Assembly (NCBI GenBank): GCA_020633125.1
Contig: JACKEH010000054.1
Location: 1 to 30,906, forward strand
DNA: 30,906 nt
Direction of reading: 5' to 3'
From: Sandaracinus sp.
GTDB taxonomy: Bacteria; Myxococcota_A; Polyangia; Polyangiales; Houyiibacteriaceae
Positions 1 through 6,693 of this stretch are shown here, piece after piece. The position numbers and the translations under genes were made by a program. Every line of letters starts with the position of its first letter. Position 1 is the first letter of the stretch. The notes under the pieces are model-generated. The model was not told where the DNA came from, did not search any database, and saw only the letters and a program-made list of their open reading frames with translations.

Positions 1-2
1 GC

Positions 3-383
3 GACCACTGGTACCTCGGGCGCGTGACCGACGTGATCGTGCGCGGCGGCAAGCTGCTCTTCCCGCGCCGCGCCGAGGAGGCCCTCGACGCGATCGAAGG
101 CGCCGCGATGGCGGTGGTCTTCTCGGTGCAGCAAGAGGGGGAGCGTCGCCTCGTCGCGTGCATCGTTCCGCGGGTCTCCGGCGACGTGAGCGCGGGCGAC
201 GTCGAGCGCGCGCTCTCGCGTTTGGCGCCACTCGAACGCCCCGACGCCGTCGCGGTCGTCGAGGCGAGCGCCATCCCGATGAACGAAGGCTTCCGCCCGC
301 TGAAGCTCGAGCTCGCGCGTCGTTGGAACGGCGCGCTGCGCCCGACCTACGTGCGACGCGGCGACGCCTACGTGCGCGCTTGA
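3..383 (+). CDS. ANL-superfamily (AMP-binding) ligase, C-terminal fragment cut by the window edge
   Basis: The reading frame is open from the left edge (base 3) and ends at TGA 381-383, so only the last 126 codons are visible. Asp-His-Trp-Tyr-Leu-Gly-Arg-Val-Thr-Asp followed by VIVRGGKLLFP matches the hinge and start of the mobile C-terminal domain of acyl-CoA synthetases, fatty-acyl-AMP ligases and NRPS adenylation domains. The next stretch (AMAVVFS, LVACIVP) fits the beta-strands of that domain. Normally a conserved Gly-Lys near the end supplies the adenylation lysine. Here the segment reads IPMNEGFRPLKLELARRW, with Phe after the Gly and the nearest Lys four residues later, so the catalytic lysine may be displaced or lost. 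The substrate cannot be judged from the fragment. The GTG at 24-26 lies inside the domain and is not taken as the start. Confidence 0.75.
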   Translation, partial: DHWYLGRVTDVIVRGGKLLFPRRAEEALDAIEGAAMAVVFSVQQEGERRLVACIVPRVSGDVSAGDVERALSRLAPLERPDAVAVVEASAIPMNEGFRPLKLELARRWNGALRPTYVRRGDAYVRA

Positions 384-445
384 TCGCGCCACGGCGTGAG
401 TGGGGCGGCTCGCGATCGCCGCCGCGCTCGGAGCGGGCCTCGGTT

Positions 446-583
446 CACGGATTCCCGCTTCTCCTTTGCCGAGGGGGTGGCGCGGCCCCCAACCGCAAAG
501 CCGGATTGGAGCCCCCTCCCACCACCGCGCCTCCCTCCACTCGCACGGTTGGACTCCGTACGAGTGGGGGCGCTCTCAGAACG
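446..583. repeat. dispersed structured repeat, copy 1
   Basis: This stretch aligns over its whole length with 23774-23915. The two share blocks such as CACGGA, CGAGGGGG, GGCGCG, CGCAAAGCCGGATTGG (one mismatch), CACCACCG and CACTCGCACGG, plus a closing GCTCT-AGA-ACG block. Two hairpins are visible: CCAA/TTGG around a CAAAG tip (489-509), and a stem of about 14 bp whose arms are CCTCCACTCG (534-543) and CGAGTGGGGG (561-570), continued by ACGG/CCGT. No open frame is conserved between the copies, so it reads as a non-coding repeat family rather than a gene remnant. Confidence 0.7.
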
Positions 584-633
584 TCGTACGAGAACCATGC
601 GTCGACGCGTGCGCTTCACGCCGCGTCGGCCGC

Positions 634-663
634 TTGACCGTCGCCGCTTCGCGGCTCAGCAAT
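634..663 (+). promoter_or_regulatory. possible sigma70-type promoter for the metallo-hydrolase gene
   Basis: TTGACC at 634-639 is a good -35 match. An 18-base spacer leads to AGCAAT (658-663), a weak -10. The spacer contains the perfect mini-hairpin GCCGC-TTC-GCGGC (643-655). The 5' leader would be about 45 nt. Confidence 0.3.
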
Positions 664-715
664 CGACCGACGGAGCCGCCCCGTGGCGTCGCCCACCGTC
701 GCGCAGGATGCAGTC

Positions 716-1411
716 ATGAAGATTCGAACCTTCACGGTCGGGATGTTCCAGGTGAACACCTACCTGCTCACCGACGAGGCCACCGGTCAGTCGGCCATCC
801 TCGACACCGGCGAGAACGACGAGCTCGTCCGTCGCCTGGAGAAGGTCGCGAAAGAGGAAGGTCCGCTCGACGTGCGGATGATCCTGCTGACCCACACGCA
901 CATCGATCATGCGGGTGCCCTGACACTGCTCCAGCAGCACTTCGACGCGCCGACGTATTGCCCCGCCAAGGACAAGCCCCTCTACGACACCCTGCCGATG
1001 CAAGGCTCGATGTTCGGCATGCCGCACCTCGACCGCCCGGCCGGTCGCATCGACCATTGGATCGACGACGGCGCGGAGATCGCGCTCGGCGAGACCACGC
1101 TGCGCTTCCTGTCGACCCCCGGCCACACGCCCGGCCAGGGTTGCTACTACGACGACCACGACATTCTCGTCGGCGACACGCTCTTCTCGGGCAGCATCGG
1201 TCGCACCGACTTTCCGCTCAGCGATCCGCAGCTCATGGTCGAGAGCCTGCGACGTCTCTTCGATCTTCCCGGCCACCTCCGCGTTCACAGCGGGCACGGT
1301 CCCGTGACGACGCTCGAGCGCGAGCTGAAGAGCAACCCCTTCGTCGGTTTCCTCCGACGCGAGCGTGGCATCGAAGGACCGCCTGGCATTCGCTGGGCGC
1401 CTGGGACCTGA
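716..1411 (+). CDS. MBL-fold metallo-hydrolase, GloB/YcbL type
   Basis: A 231-residue metallo-beta-lactamase-fold hydrolase of the hydroxyacylglutathione hydrolase-like group, a cytosolic thioester hydrolase family. The full metal-binding set is present: H60, H62, D64 and H65 in THTHIDH, H137 in GHTPGQ, D154 in VGDTLF and H194 in SGHGP. FSGSIGRTDFP after D154 is a hallmark of the YcbL/GloB-like branch. The length fits the short YcbL type, which lacks the C-terminal substrate-binding extension of classical glyoxalase II, so glutathione thioesters are possible but unproven. Start: ATG 716 has AGGA at 705-708 seven bases upstream and begins directly with the first strand (MKIRTFTVGMFQVNTYLL). 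A GTG at 683 would add 11 residues with no ribosome site. The gene ends in a shared terminator facing the next gene. Confidence 0.9.
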   Translation: MKIRTFTVGMFQVNTYLLTDEATGQSAILDTGENDELVRRLEKVAKEEGPLDVRMILLTHTHIDHAGALTLLQQHFDAPTYCPAKDKPLYDTLPMQGSMFGMPHLDRPAGRIDHWIDDGAEIALGETTLRFLSTPGHTPGQGCYYDDHDILVGDTLFSGSIGRTDFPLSDPQLMVESLRRLFDLPGHLRVHSGHGPVTTLERELKSNPFVGFLRRERGIEGPPGIRWAPGT

Positions 1412-1520
1412 GCGTCGTTCGAACGGCGTGGGCGTCGTCGGGCCGTGTCTCGACGCGAGAACGGACTGGCCGCTCCGCCGCTTCACACCCCGCCGATCGA
1501 TCGAACGCGCCACCACGTGA

Positions 1521-1557
1521 AAGACCCTGGAGCTTCCTCCAGGGTCTTCGTGTTTGG
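1521..1557. terminator. symmetric intrinsic terminator between convergent genes
   Basis: A perfect 12-bp stem, AAGACCCTGGAG (1521-1532) and CTCCAGGGTCTT (1537-1548), closes a CTTC tetraloop and is followed on the plus strand by CGTGTTT. It sits between the stop codons of the metallo-hydrolase (plus) and the cyclotransferase (minus), so it can serve both directions. Confidence 0.85.
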
Positions 1558-1569
1558 CGTGACCGCCGC

Positions 1570-2613
1570 TCAGCGCTCGACCAGCTCGACCTCGAAGGTC
1601 CAAGGCCAGAGCTTGCCGGTGATCAGGAAACGCTCGCGGTCGGGCAACCACGCGATGCCGTTGAGCACGTCGGTGCGCCGACGCTCCTCGCGGGTGAGCA
1701 GACCGCTCGCGTCGACGGTGGCTTCGACCACGCCGGATTGCGGGTCGATGCGCACGATCTCGTCGCGCTGCCACACGTTCGCCCAGACCTTGCCGTTCAC
1801 GCACTCGAGCTCGTTGAGGTAACGAAGCGGTCGGCCGACCTTCGTCACGTGCACCGTGCGACGCACCTCGAAGGTCTCCGGGTCGCGAAAGAAGAGGCGG
1901 TCGCTGCCGTCGCTCATCACGAGGTGCGTGCCGTCGTAGCAGAGCCCCCAACCCTCGCCCTCGTACTCGTGCTCGCGCACCTTCTCGAAGGTGCTCCGGT
2001 CGTAGACGAAGGCCTTGTGGTTCTGCCACGTGATCTGGAAGAGACGGTCGCCCACGAGCGCGAGGCCTTCGGCGAAGAGCTCCTCGGGCACCTCGACGCG
2101 CTGCCGCACCTCGCCGCTCGTCAGGTCCACGCGACGCAGGCTCGACTCCCCTTCGAGCCCGGTGCTCTCGTAGAGAGCGCCGTCGTGCCAGAGCAGGCCT
2201 TGGGTGAACGCGTCGGGGTCGTGGGGGCGCCGCTCGACGACCCGCACGCGCAACGCTTCGGGGATCTGGACCGAGCTTCGCGGCGGGCTCACGTCGGTGA
2301 CCTCCTCCGTGCCTCCGCGCCGACCACGCGACTCGGGGCCGCCTTGCGCGACGACCACCGCGGCGACGACACCGAAGAAGCCGAGCGCACCCACGTAGAG
2401 CCACTTCGTCCCGCTCGAGCCCTTCGCGGGCGGCGGCGCCGACGCCCGCTTCGCACGCGGCGACTCCGCGCGGGTCGAGCGCACGTCGCTCTTCTTCTTC
2501 GACGACTTCGACTCCGACTTCGCGTCCGGTCGACTCTCGTTCGGGCGTTTCTTGCGGGCGGCCACGAACCGGAACCTACTTTCGAACCGGGTCTTCGTCG
2601 ACGCCTTCGGCAT
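1570..2613 (-). CDS. membrane-anchored glutaminyl-peptide cyclotransferase (plant/bacterial type)
   Basis: A 347-residue protein of the beta-propeller glutaminyl cyclase family (Glu_cyclase_2), which turns N-terminal Gln of peptides into pyroglutamate with release of ammonia. Residues 1-68 are a very basic Lys/Arg/Ser-rich cytosolic tail, 71-89 form one transmembrane helix, and the rest is the catalytic propeller outside the membrane. Family signatures are visible: DAFTQGLLW, GWGLCYDG, YLNELE, WANVW, DVLNGIAW and TGKLWPW. The chosen ATG (2611-2613) overlaps the upstream gene by 38 bases and has only a distant GGAG. A GTG at 2563-2565, ten bases after the upstream stop, would give 331 residues with the same anchor and is a serious alternative. 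The gene probably shares an operon with the TonB-like gene 2576-3778. The basic disordered tail ahead of the anchor is unusual; most relatives have a plain signal peptide. Confidence 0.85.
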   Translation of the reverse strand: MPKASTKTRFESRFRFVAARKKRPNESRPDAKSESKSSKKKSDVRSTRAESPRAKRASAPPPAKGSSGTKWLYVGALGFFGVVAAVVVAQGGPESRGRRGGTEEVTDVSPPRSSVQIPEALRVRVVERRPHDPDAFTQGLLWHDGALYESTGLEGESSLRRVDLTSGEVRQRVEVPEELFAEGLALVGDRLFQITWQNHKAFVYDRSTFEKVREHEYEGEGWGLCYDGTHLVMSDGSDRLFFRDPETFEVRRTVHVTKVGRPLRYLNELECVNGKVWANVWQRDEIVRIDPQSGVVEATVDASGLLTREERRRTDVLNGIAWLPDRERFLITGKLWPWTFEVELVER

Positions 2614-3778
2614 AAGGCGCGAAAGGCTCCGTGCTCACGCGGCCCGCGTTGAGGCGCGTGAGCTCGGCGTCCGTGAACGCGTCGGCCGAGCCGCGTGGCC
2701 AGCGTTCGCGCACGAATCCCACGAGGGTTCGACGGGCCCGACGCCCCACCTCGTCTTCTTCGAAGTCGTCCCACAGGGCGAACACGGCGCGATGACGTGC
2801 GTCGAGCGGACGCGAGGTGTCGTCGACGAGCGCCTCGATCCTCCCGCGAAGCCGCGTGAGCTGACGGCGGTCCAGCTCTTCCGCGTGGCGACGTGCGAGG
2901 CGGTCTCGAACCTCCTCGGTCTCGCGCAGGAACCACGTGCGGTCCGCGTAGTAGGGGTCGTTTCCGTGGCGTCGCTCGGCACCTTCGGTGAGGTCGAAGC
3001 GAAAGCCGACCCCGAGCGAGCCCTCGGGCCCGCCGGGGCCGTCGAAGCGAATCGGGGGCAGGTCCTCGAAGGAGACGGAGCCGTCCGGTTCGATGCGCGC
3101 CGTGAACCCGGTGCCGCGCCAGGTGTAGCCGCCATCACGCGTCGGATGCAGCTCGGGGGGAGGGCGCTCCGAGAGGTGCCCTGGCCGAGCGGCAGCCCGC
3201 AGCGCTCCGTCGATGGCGGCTTCGAGCGCGCGCGTTCGATCGCCCTCGGTCGGAAGCCCTTCGACCTGCCCGCGAACGTCGCCACGAGCGACGGCGGAGG
3301 GCACGAGGTTCCAGGGCGCCGGCGCGCTCGTGCTCGGGATCGGGGCCGTCGGTTCGCTCGGCGCGGCGCTCGCCTCCGGCTCCGCCTCGCTTCCCACCGA
3401 CCCTGCCGCGGCCTCGGTCGCGCCTCCGATGGGCGCGCCGAGCGACGGGCGCGCGCGACGGACGAGGGTCGCCACCGTGGCCGGTCGGGGAACGCTCGCC
3501 GGCTCGAAGACCCGTGGGTCCGGTTCGGGCTCCGACGGCTCGGCGGAAGGCAGCTCGACCAGGGCGAGCTCCACCCCTTCGTCCCAGGCGCTGCTCCCGG
3601 TCGGGCCGCTCGGCGCACGCATGGGCGCGGTCCACGCGAGCACCGCGTGACCTCCCACCGAAAACGCGACGGCCACGGTCGCTGCGCGCACCCCGCCCCA
3701 ACGTTCGGGGGGCGCTTCGATTCCCGATCGAGTCGCGTTCGGGCGCACTGCTCCGATCGTGCCGCGGATCGCCCCCAA
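2576..3778 (-). CDS. TonB-like envelope-spanning protein of unknown function
   Basis: A 400-residue protein with no family I can name. A hydrophobic helix at about residues 31-48 (RAATVAVAFSVGGHAVLAW) resembles a TonB-type N-terminal anchor. About 130 residues rich in Pro, Ala, Glu and Ser follow (SAEPSEPEPDPRVFEP, APSEPTAPIPSTSAPAP), which would span the periplasm. The C-terminal half holds a strand-rich module (YTWRGTGFTARIEPDGSVSFED) and a charged helical region (ETEEVRDRLARRHAEELDRR) that I recall from uncharacterised myxobacterial proteins. The start is doubtful. The listed TTG (3776-3778) has AAGGG too close to it, and GTG codons at 3748 and 3691 are alternatives; the last places the helix right at the N-terminus, as in TonB. 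The gene lies directly upstream of the cyclotransferase and diverges from the receiver gene. Confidence 0.65.
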   Translation of the reverse strand: MGAIRGTIGAVRPNATRSGIEAPPERWGGVRAATVAVAFSVGGHAVLAWTAPMRAPSGPTGSSAWDEGVELALVELPSAEPSEPEPDPRVFEPASVPRPATVATLVRRARPSLGAPIGGATEAAAGSVGSEAEPEASAAPSEPTAPIPSTSAPAPWNLVPSAVARGDVRGQVEGLPTEGDRTRALEAAIDGALRAAARPGHLSERPPPELHPTRDGGYTWRGTGFTARIEPDGSVSFEDLPPIRFDGPGGPEGSLGVGFRFDLTEGAERRHGNDPYYADRTWFLRETEEVRDRLARRHAEELDRRQLTRLRGRIEALVDDTSRPLDARHRAVFALWDDFEEDEVGRRARRTLVGFVRERWPRGSADAFTDAELTRLNAGRVSTEPFAPYAEGVDEDPVRK

Positions 3779-4064
3779 AGACCCTTGTGCGACCCGGAGG
3801 TCGATTTTCGTGCCAAAGAGTGAGCGAGGTCCGCTTTTGTCCGGGCACCCCCTGACGGCCGCTGCTAAAGGCCGGGGTCCTCGCTCTGGGAGTCGTGTCG
3901 CACGTGAGCCGGCGGTTTCGAGCCTTGCGACCGGTGACGGATCCGTCGCTTCGACCCTCTCCGCGAACGAAATTCCAGAGAATTCTCACTTCGCTTCGGT
4001 GAACGTGCACATTTCGAACACCACCTCCTCGCCAACCCGCGATCGCCATGGAAAGGTCGCGACC
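3779..4064. other. divergent intergenic region
   Basis: Separates the TonB-like gene (minus) from the receiver gene (plus) and must hold promoters for both. I see no gene in it. A perfect 10-bp palindrome GAGAATTCTC lies at 3978-3987 in a locally A/T-rich patch and could be an operator, although a 10-bp palindrome alone is weak evidence. Confidence 0.4.
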
Positions 4065-4451
4065 GTGGTGGGGGAAGAAACCAACGAACGGCCGATCCTC
4101 GTCGTCGAGGACGATCCGAACCTTCGCGCTGCGCTCGCACGCATCCTCCGGGGGGAGGGGCACGACGTGTTGGAAGCAGCGGACGGCGACACGGCGCTGG
4201 CGATCGCTCGAGCGGTCGGCCTGCGCATGATGGTCGTCGATTATTCGATGCCGGGGCTCGATGGGGAGTCGGTGCTGCGCCAAGTGCGTGCCGACCTCGC
4301 CGACGAAGCCCCCGAAGCGGTGTTGCTCACCGCGGGCGCACACGAACAAGCCCGCGCGGAAGCGCTCGGTGTGTTGGGGCTCTGCAAGCCTTTCCAAGTC
4401 GAGACGCTCCTGGCCGCGCTGGCCACGCATCGCTCCGACGAGACCGTCTGA
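4065..4451 (+). CDS. stand-alone CheY-like response regulator receiver domain
   Basis: A 128-residue single receiver domain with no output domain, so it would act by protein-protein contact or as a phosphate relay. All catalytic positions are present: acidic pair D16-D17 in ILVVEDD, phospho-acceptor D59 in VVDYSMPGLDG, T89 in VLLTAG and K108 in GLCKPF. The start is GTG 4065, preceded by AAAGG at 4052-4056 with an 8-base gap. The longer open frame upstream is low-complexity and lacks domain signal. A second GTG (4068) follows directly. No histidine kinase is adjacent, so its partner is encoded elsewhere. Confidence 0.88.
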   Translation: MVGEETNERPILVVEDDPNLRAALARILRGEGHDVLEAADGDTALAIARAVGLRMMVVDYSMPGLDGESVLRQVRADLADEAPEAVLLTAGAHEQARAEALGVLGLCKPFQVETLLAALATHRSDETV

Positions 4452-4668
4452 TCCTCGACGGGAGGAGCCTCGCCGAGCGCCCCTGACGCGCTCGACGGAC
4501 GCCCTCGAGACCGAGCCTCGTCTTCGCTTCGACCCCACCGCGGTTCGATGCGACGACGCGCACCGCGGGCCTCGCGCCCCCGTGGCGCCGCAATCGTCGG
4601 AGGGAAACGCAGGGAAGAACGGGCCGCGCGCTCTCGACGGCGGGGCCGCCGTGGTCTAAACCCGCCGC

Positions 4669-6693
4669 GTGGAATCCTCCTTCTTCGAAGGCTTCGACCC
4701 GGCCGGGCTCGAGGAGTGGCGGGCGAAGGTCGAGGCGGATCTCCGGGGTGCGCCCTTCGAGAGCCTCCGGACGCCGATCTCCGCTTCGACCACGCTCGAG
4801 CCGCTCTACGCGAAGGCGGAGGGTGTGCTCCCGAGCGAAGTGCCCGTGCGGCACGGACCCTGGCGCATCCAACCCGAGCACGACGACCCGCGCATGGAGG
4901 TCTGTGCTTCGGCCATCGCCGACGACCTCGCACGCGGTGCAGACGCGCTCTGGTTGGTCGCGGGGCTCGATCACGGCACCCGTGTGCTCACGGCGGGTGA
5001 CCTCGACGCGGTGCTTCGCGCGGTCGACCTCGGCGAGGTTCGCGTTCAGCTCGAGCCGGAAGCCGACGCGCTCCCGGTCGCGCTCTCGCTCGTCGCCGTC
5101 GCCGAAGGTCGTGGCGTCGCGCCCGAGCAACTGCGCGGCGGCTTCGGTGCCGATCCGATCGGCACGCTGGCGCGCAGCGGCTCGCTCCCGCAGGGCTGGC
5201 GCACCGCACGTCGCACCCTCGGTGAGCTCGGCGCGCTCGCGCAGGCGAAGTACCCCGGCGTTCGCGCGGGTCTCGTGAGCACGCGCCCCTACCACGAGGC
5301 CGGCGCCACCCCGCCGCAAGAGATCGCGTGGGCGCTCGCGACCGGCGTCGACTACTTGCGCGCCTTCCTCGACAGCGGCCTCTCGCTCGAAGCCGCCGCG
5401 GGTCAGCTCGTCTTCTCGCTCGGCGCGTCCGACCGTGTGCTCGAGAGCATCGCGAAGCTTCGCGCGATGCGTTGGCTCTGGTTCAAGGCGATGGCGGCCT
5501 CGGCGGCGGGCGTGGAAGCGCGTCGCATCGAGCTTCACGTGCACGCCAGCGTCGCCCGCCGCACGCGGCGTGACCCTTGGGTCAACCTCCTGCGCGGCAC
5601 GGCCGAGGTCTTCGCCGCTGCGCTCGGTGGCGCGGACTCGATCGCGTGCGCGCCCTTCGACGCGGGCATCGGGCCGAGCGATCCCTTCGCGCGTCGCCTC
5701 TCGCGCAACACGCAGCTCGTGCTCCGCGCCGAGTCGCATCTGGACGCGGTCGACGACCCCGCTGCCGGCAGCTACGCGCTCGAGTCGCTCACCGCGTCGT
5801 TCGCACGCGAGGCGTGGGCGACCTTCCGCGAGATCGAGCGCGAGGGCGGCATGATGCGCGCGCTTCGCCACGGCCGCGTCTCCGCCGCGCTCGACGCCGA
5901 ACGCGCGACGCGCTCGCGCCGCATCGCCACCCGCCGCGAGCCGGTGCTCGGTGTCAGCGAGTATCCGAACCTCGGTGAAGAGCCGGTGGTGCGCGACGCG
6001 GTTCGCCTCGAAGAGGTCGAGGTCGAGATCGGCAACGCCTTCGGCGACGCCACGCCCGAGCAGCGCCACGAGGCGCTCCTCGCGTTCGTGCGGGTGCTTC
6101 GTGAGGTCGATGCCGAGCCGGGTCGCATCGCGGAGAGCGCGTTGGCCGCGCTTCGACTCGGGGTCGACGTCTTCTCGCTCGGCATGTTGCTCCGCACCGG
6201 CCAAGCCTCGCTCTACAGCGAGCCGCTCACGGCCTTCCGCCCGGCCGAGCCGTGGGAAGCGCTCCGCACGCGCAGCGACCGCTTCCTGAAGAACCACGGG
6301 CACCGGCCTCGTGCGTTCCTCGCGACGCTCGGCCCGCTCGCGGAGCACGCGGCGCGTCTGACGTGGACGCAGAACCTGCTGGCCGCGGCCGGCGTCGAAG
6401 CCGTCGCTTCGGCCGAGGTGCACGACCTCGAGACCGCGAGCGCGAAGTTCGCGGCCAACCCGACGGAGCTCGCGGTGATCGTCTGCGCCGACGCCCGCCA
6501 CGCCGACGAAGCGCCCGAGGTGGCGCCGGTGCTCAAGGCGAAGGGCGCGACGCTCGTCTTGCTCGCGGGCAAGCCTTCGCCCGAGGTCGCCGAGGCGCTT
6601 CGAAAGCGTGGCGTCGACGACCTGCTCTTCGCGGGCGACGACGTCCTCTCCACCTTGTCCCGTGCGCTGCGTGCGCTCGAGGAGCGGTCATGA
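4669..6693 (+). CDS. mutA: methylmalonyl-CoA mutase small (beta) subunit
   Basis: A 674-residue non-catalytic partner of the adenosylcobalamin-dependent methylmalonyl-CoA mutase. It opens with SSFFEGFDPAGLEEWRAKV, typical of small subunits. A TIM-barrel-like region follows to about residue 500, including RTRRDPWVNLLRGTAEVFAAALGGAD, and FARRLSRNTQLVLRAESHLD parallels IARNTQLHLQMESGM in the large subunit. A degenerate cobalamin-binding fold occupies about 540-674. The DXHXXG cobalt-ligand motif is absent (LGPLAEHAARLTWTQ stands in its place), as expected for the beta subunit. The GTG start has no Shine-Dalgarno; a -10-like TCTAAA (4655-4660) ends 8 bases before it, suggesting a leaderless message. 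The stop overlaps the mutB start as ATGA, so the two chains are translationally coupled in line with 1:1 assembly. Confidence 0.93.
   Translation: MESSFFEGFDPAGLEEWRAKVEADLRGAPFESLRTPISASTTLEPLYAKAEGVLPSEVPVRHGPWRIQPEHDDPRMEVCASAIADDLARGADALWLVAGLDHGTRVLTAGDLDAVLRAVDLGEVRVQLEPEADALPVALSLVAVAEGRGVAPEQLRGGFGADPIGTLARSGSLPQGWRTARRTLGELGALAQAKYPGVRAGLVSTRPYHEAGATPPQEIAWALATGVDYLRAFLDSGLSLEAAAGQLVFSLGASDRVLESIAKLRAMRWLWFKAMAASAAGVEARRIELHVHASVARRTRRDPWVNLLRGTAEVFAAALGGADSIACAPFDAGIGPSDPFARRLSRNTQLVLRAESHLDAVDDPAAGSYALESLTASFAREAWATFREIEREGGMMRALRHGRVSAALDAERATRSRRIATRREPVLGVSEYPNLGEEPVVRDAVRLEEVEVEIGNAFGDATPEQRHEALLAFVRVLREVDAEPGRIAESALAALRLGVDVFSLGMLLRTGQASLYSEPLTAFRPAEPWEALRTRSDRFLKNHGHRPRAFLATLGPLAEHAARLTWTQNLLAAAGVEAVASAEVHDLETASAKFAANPTELAVIVCADARHADEAPEVAPVLKAKGATLVLLAGKPSPEVAEALRKRGVDDLLFAGDDVLSTLSRALRALEERS

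Larger units (their letters stand above)
384..715. other. non-coding stretch with a dispersed repeat and possible promoter
   Basis: About 330 bases with no convincing gene; the open frames crossing it are Arg/Pro-rich, as expected of antisense or out-of-frame GC-rich DNA. It contains copy 1 of a dispersed repeat (446-583), a mini-hairpin GCCGC-TTC-GCGGC at 643-655, and a possible promoter just before the hydrolase gene. Confidence 0.6.
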
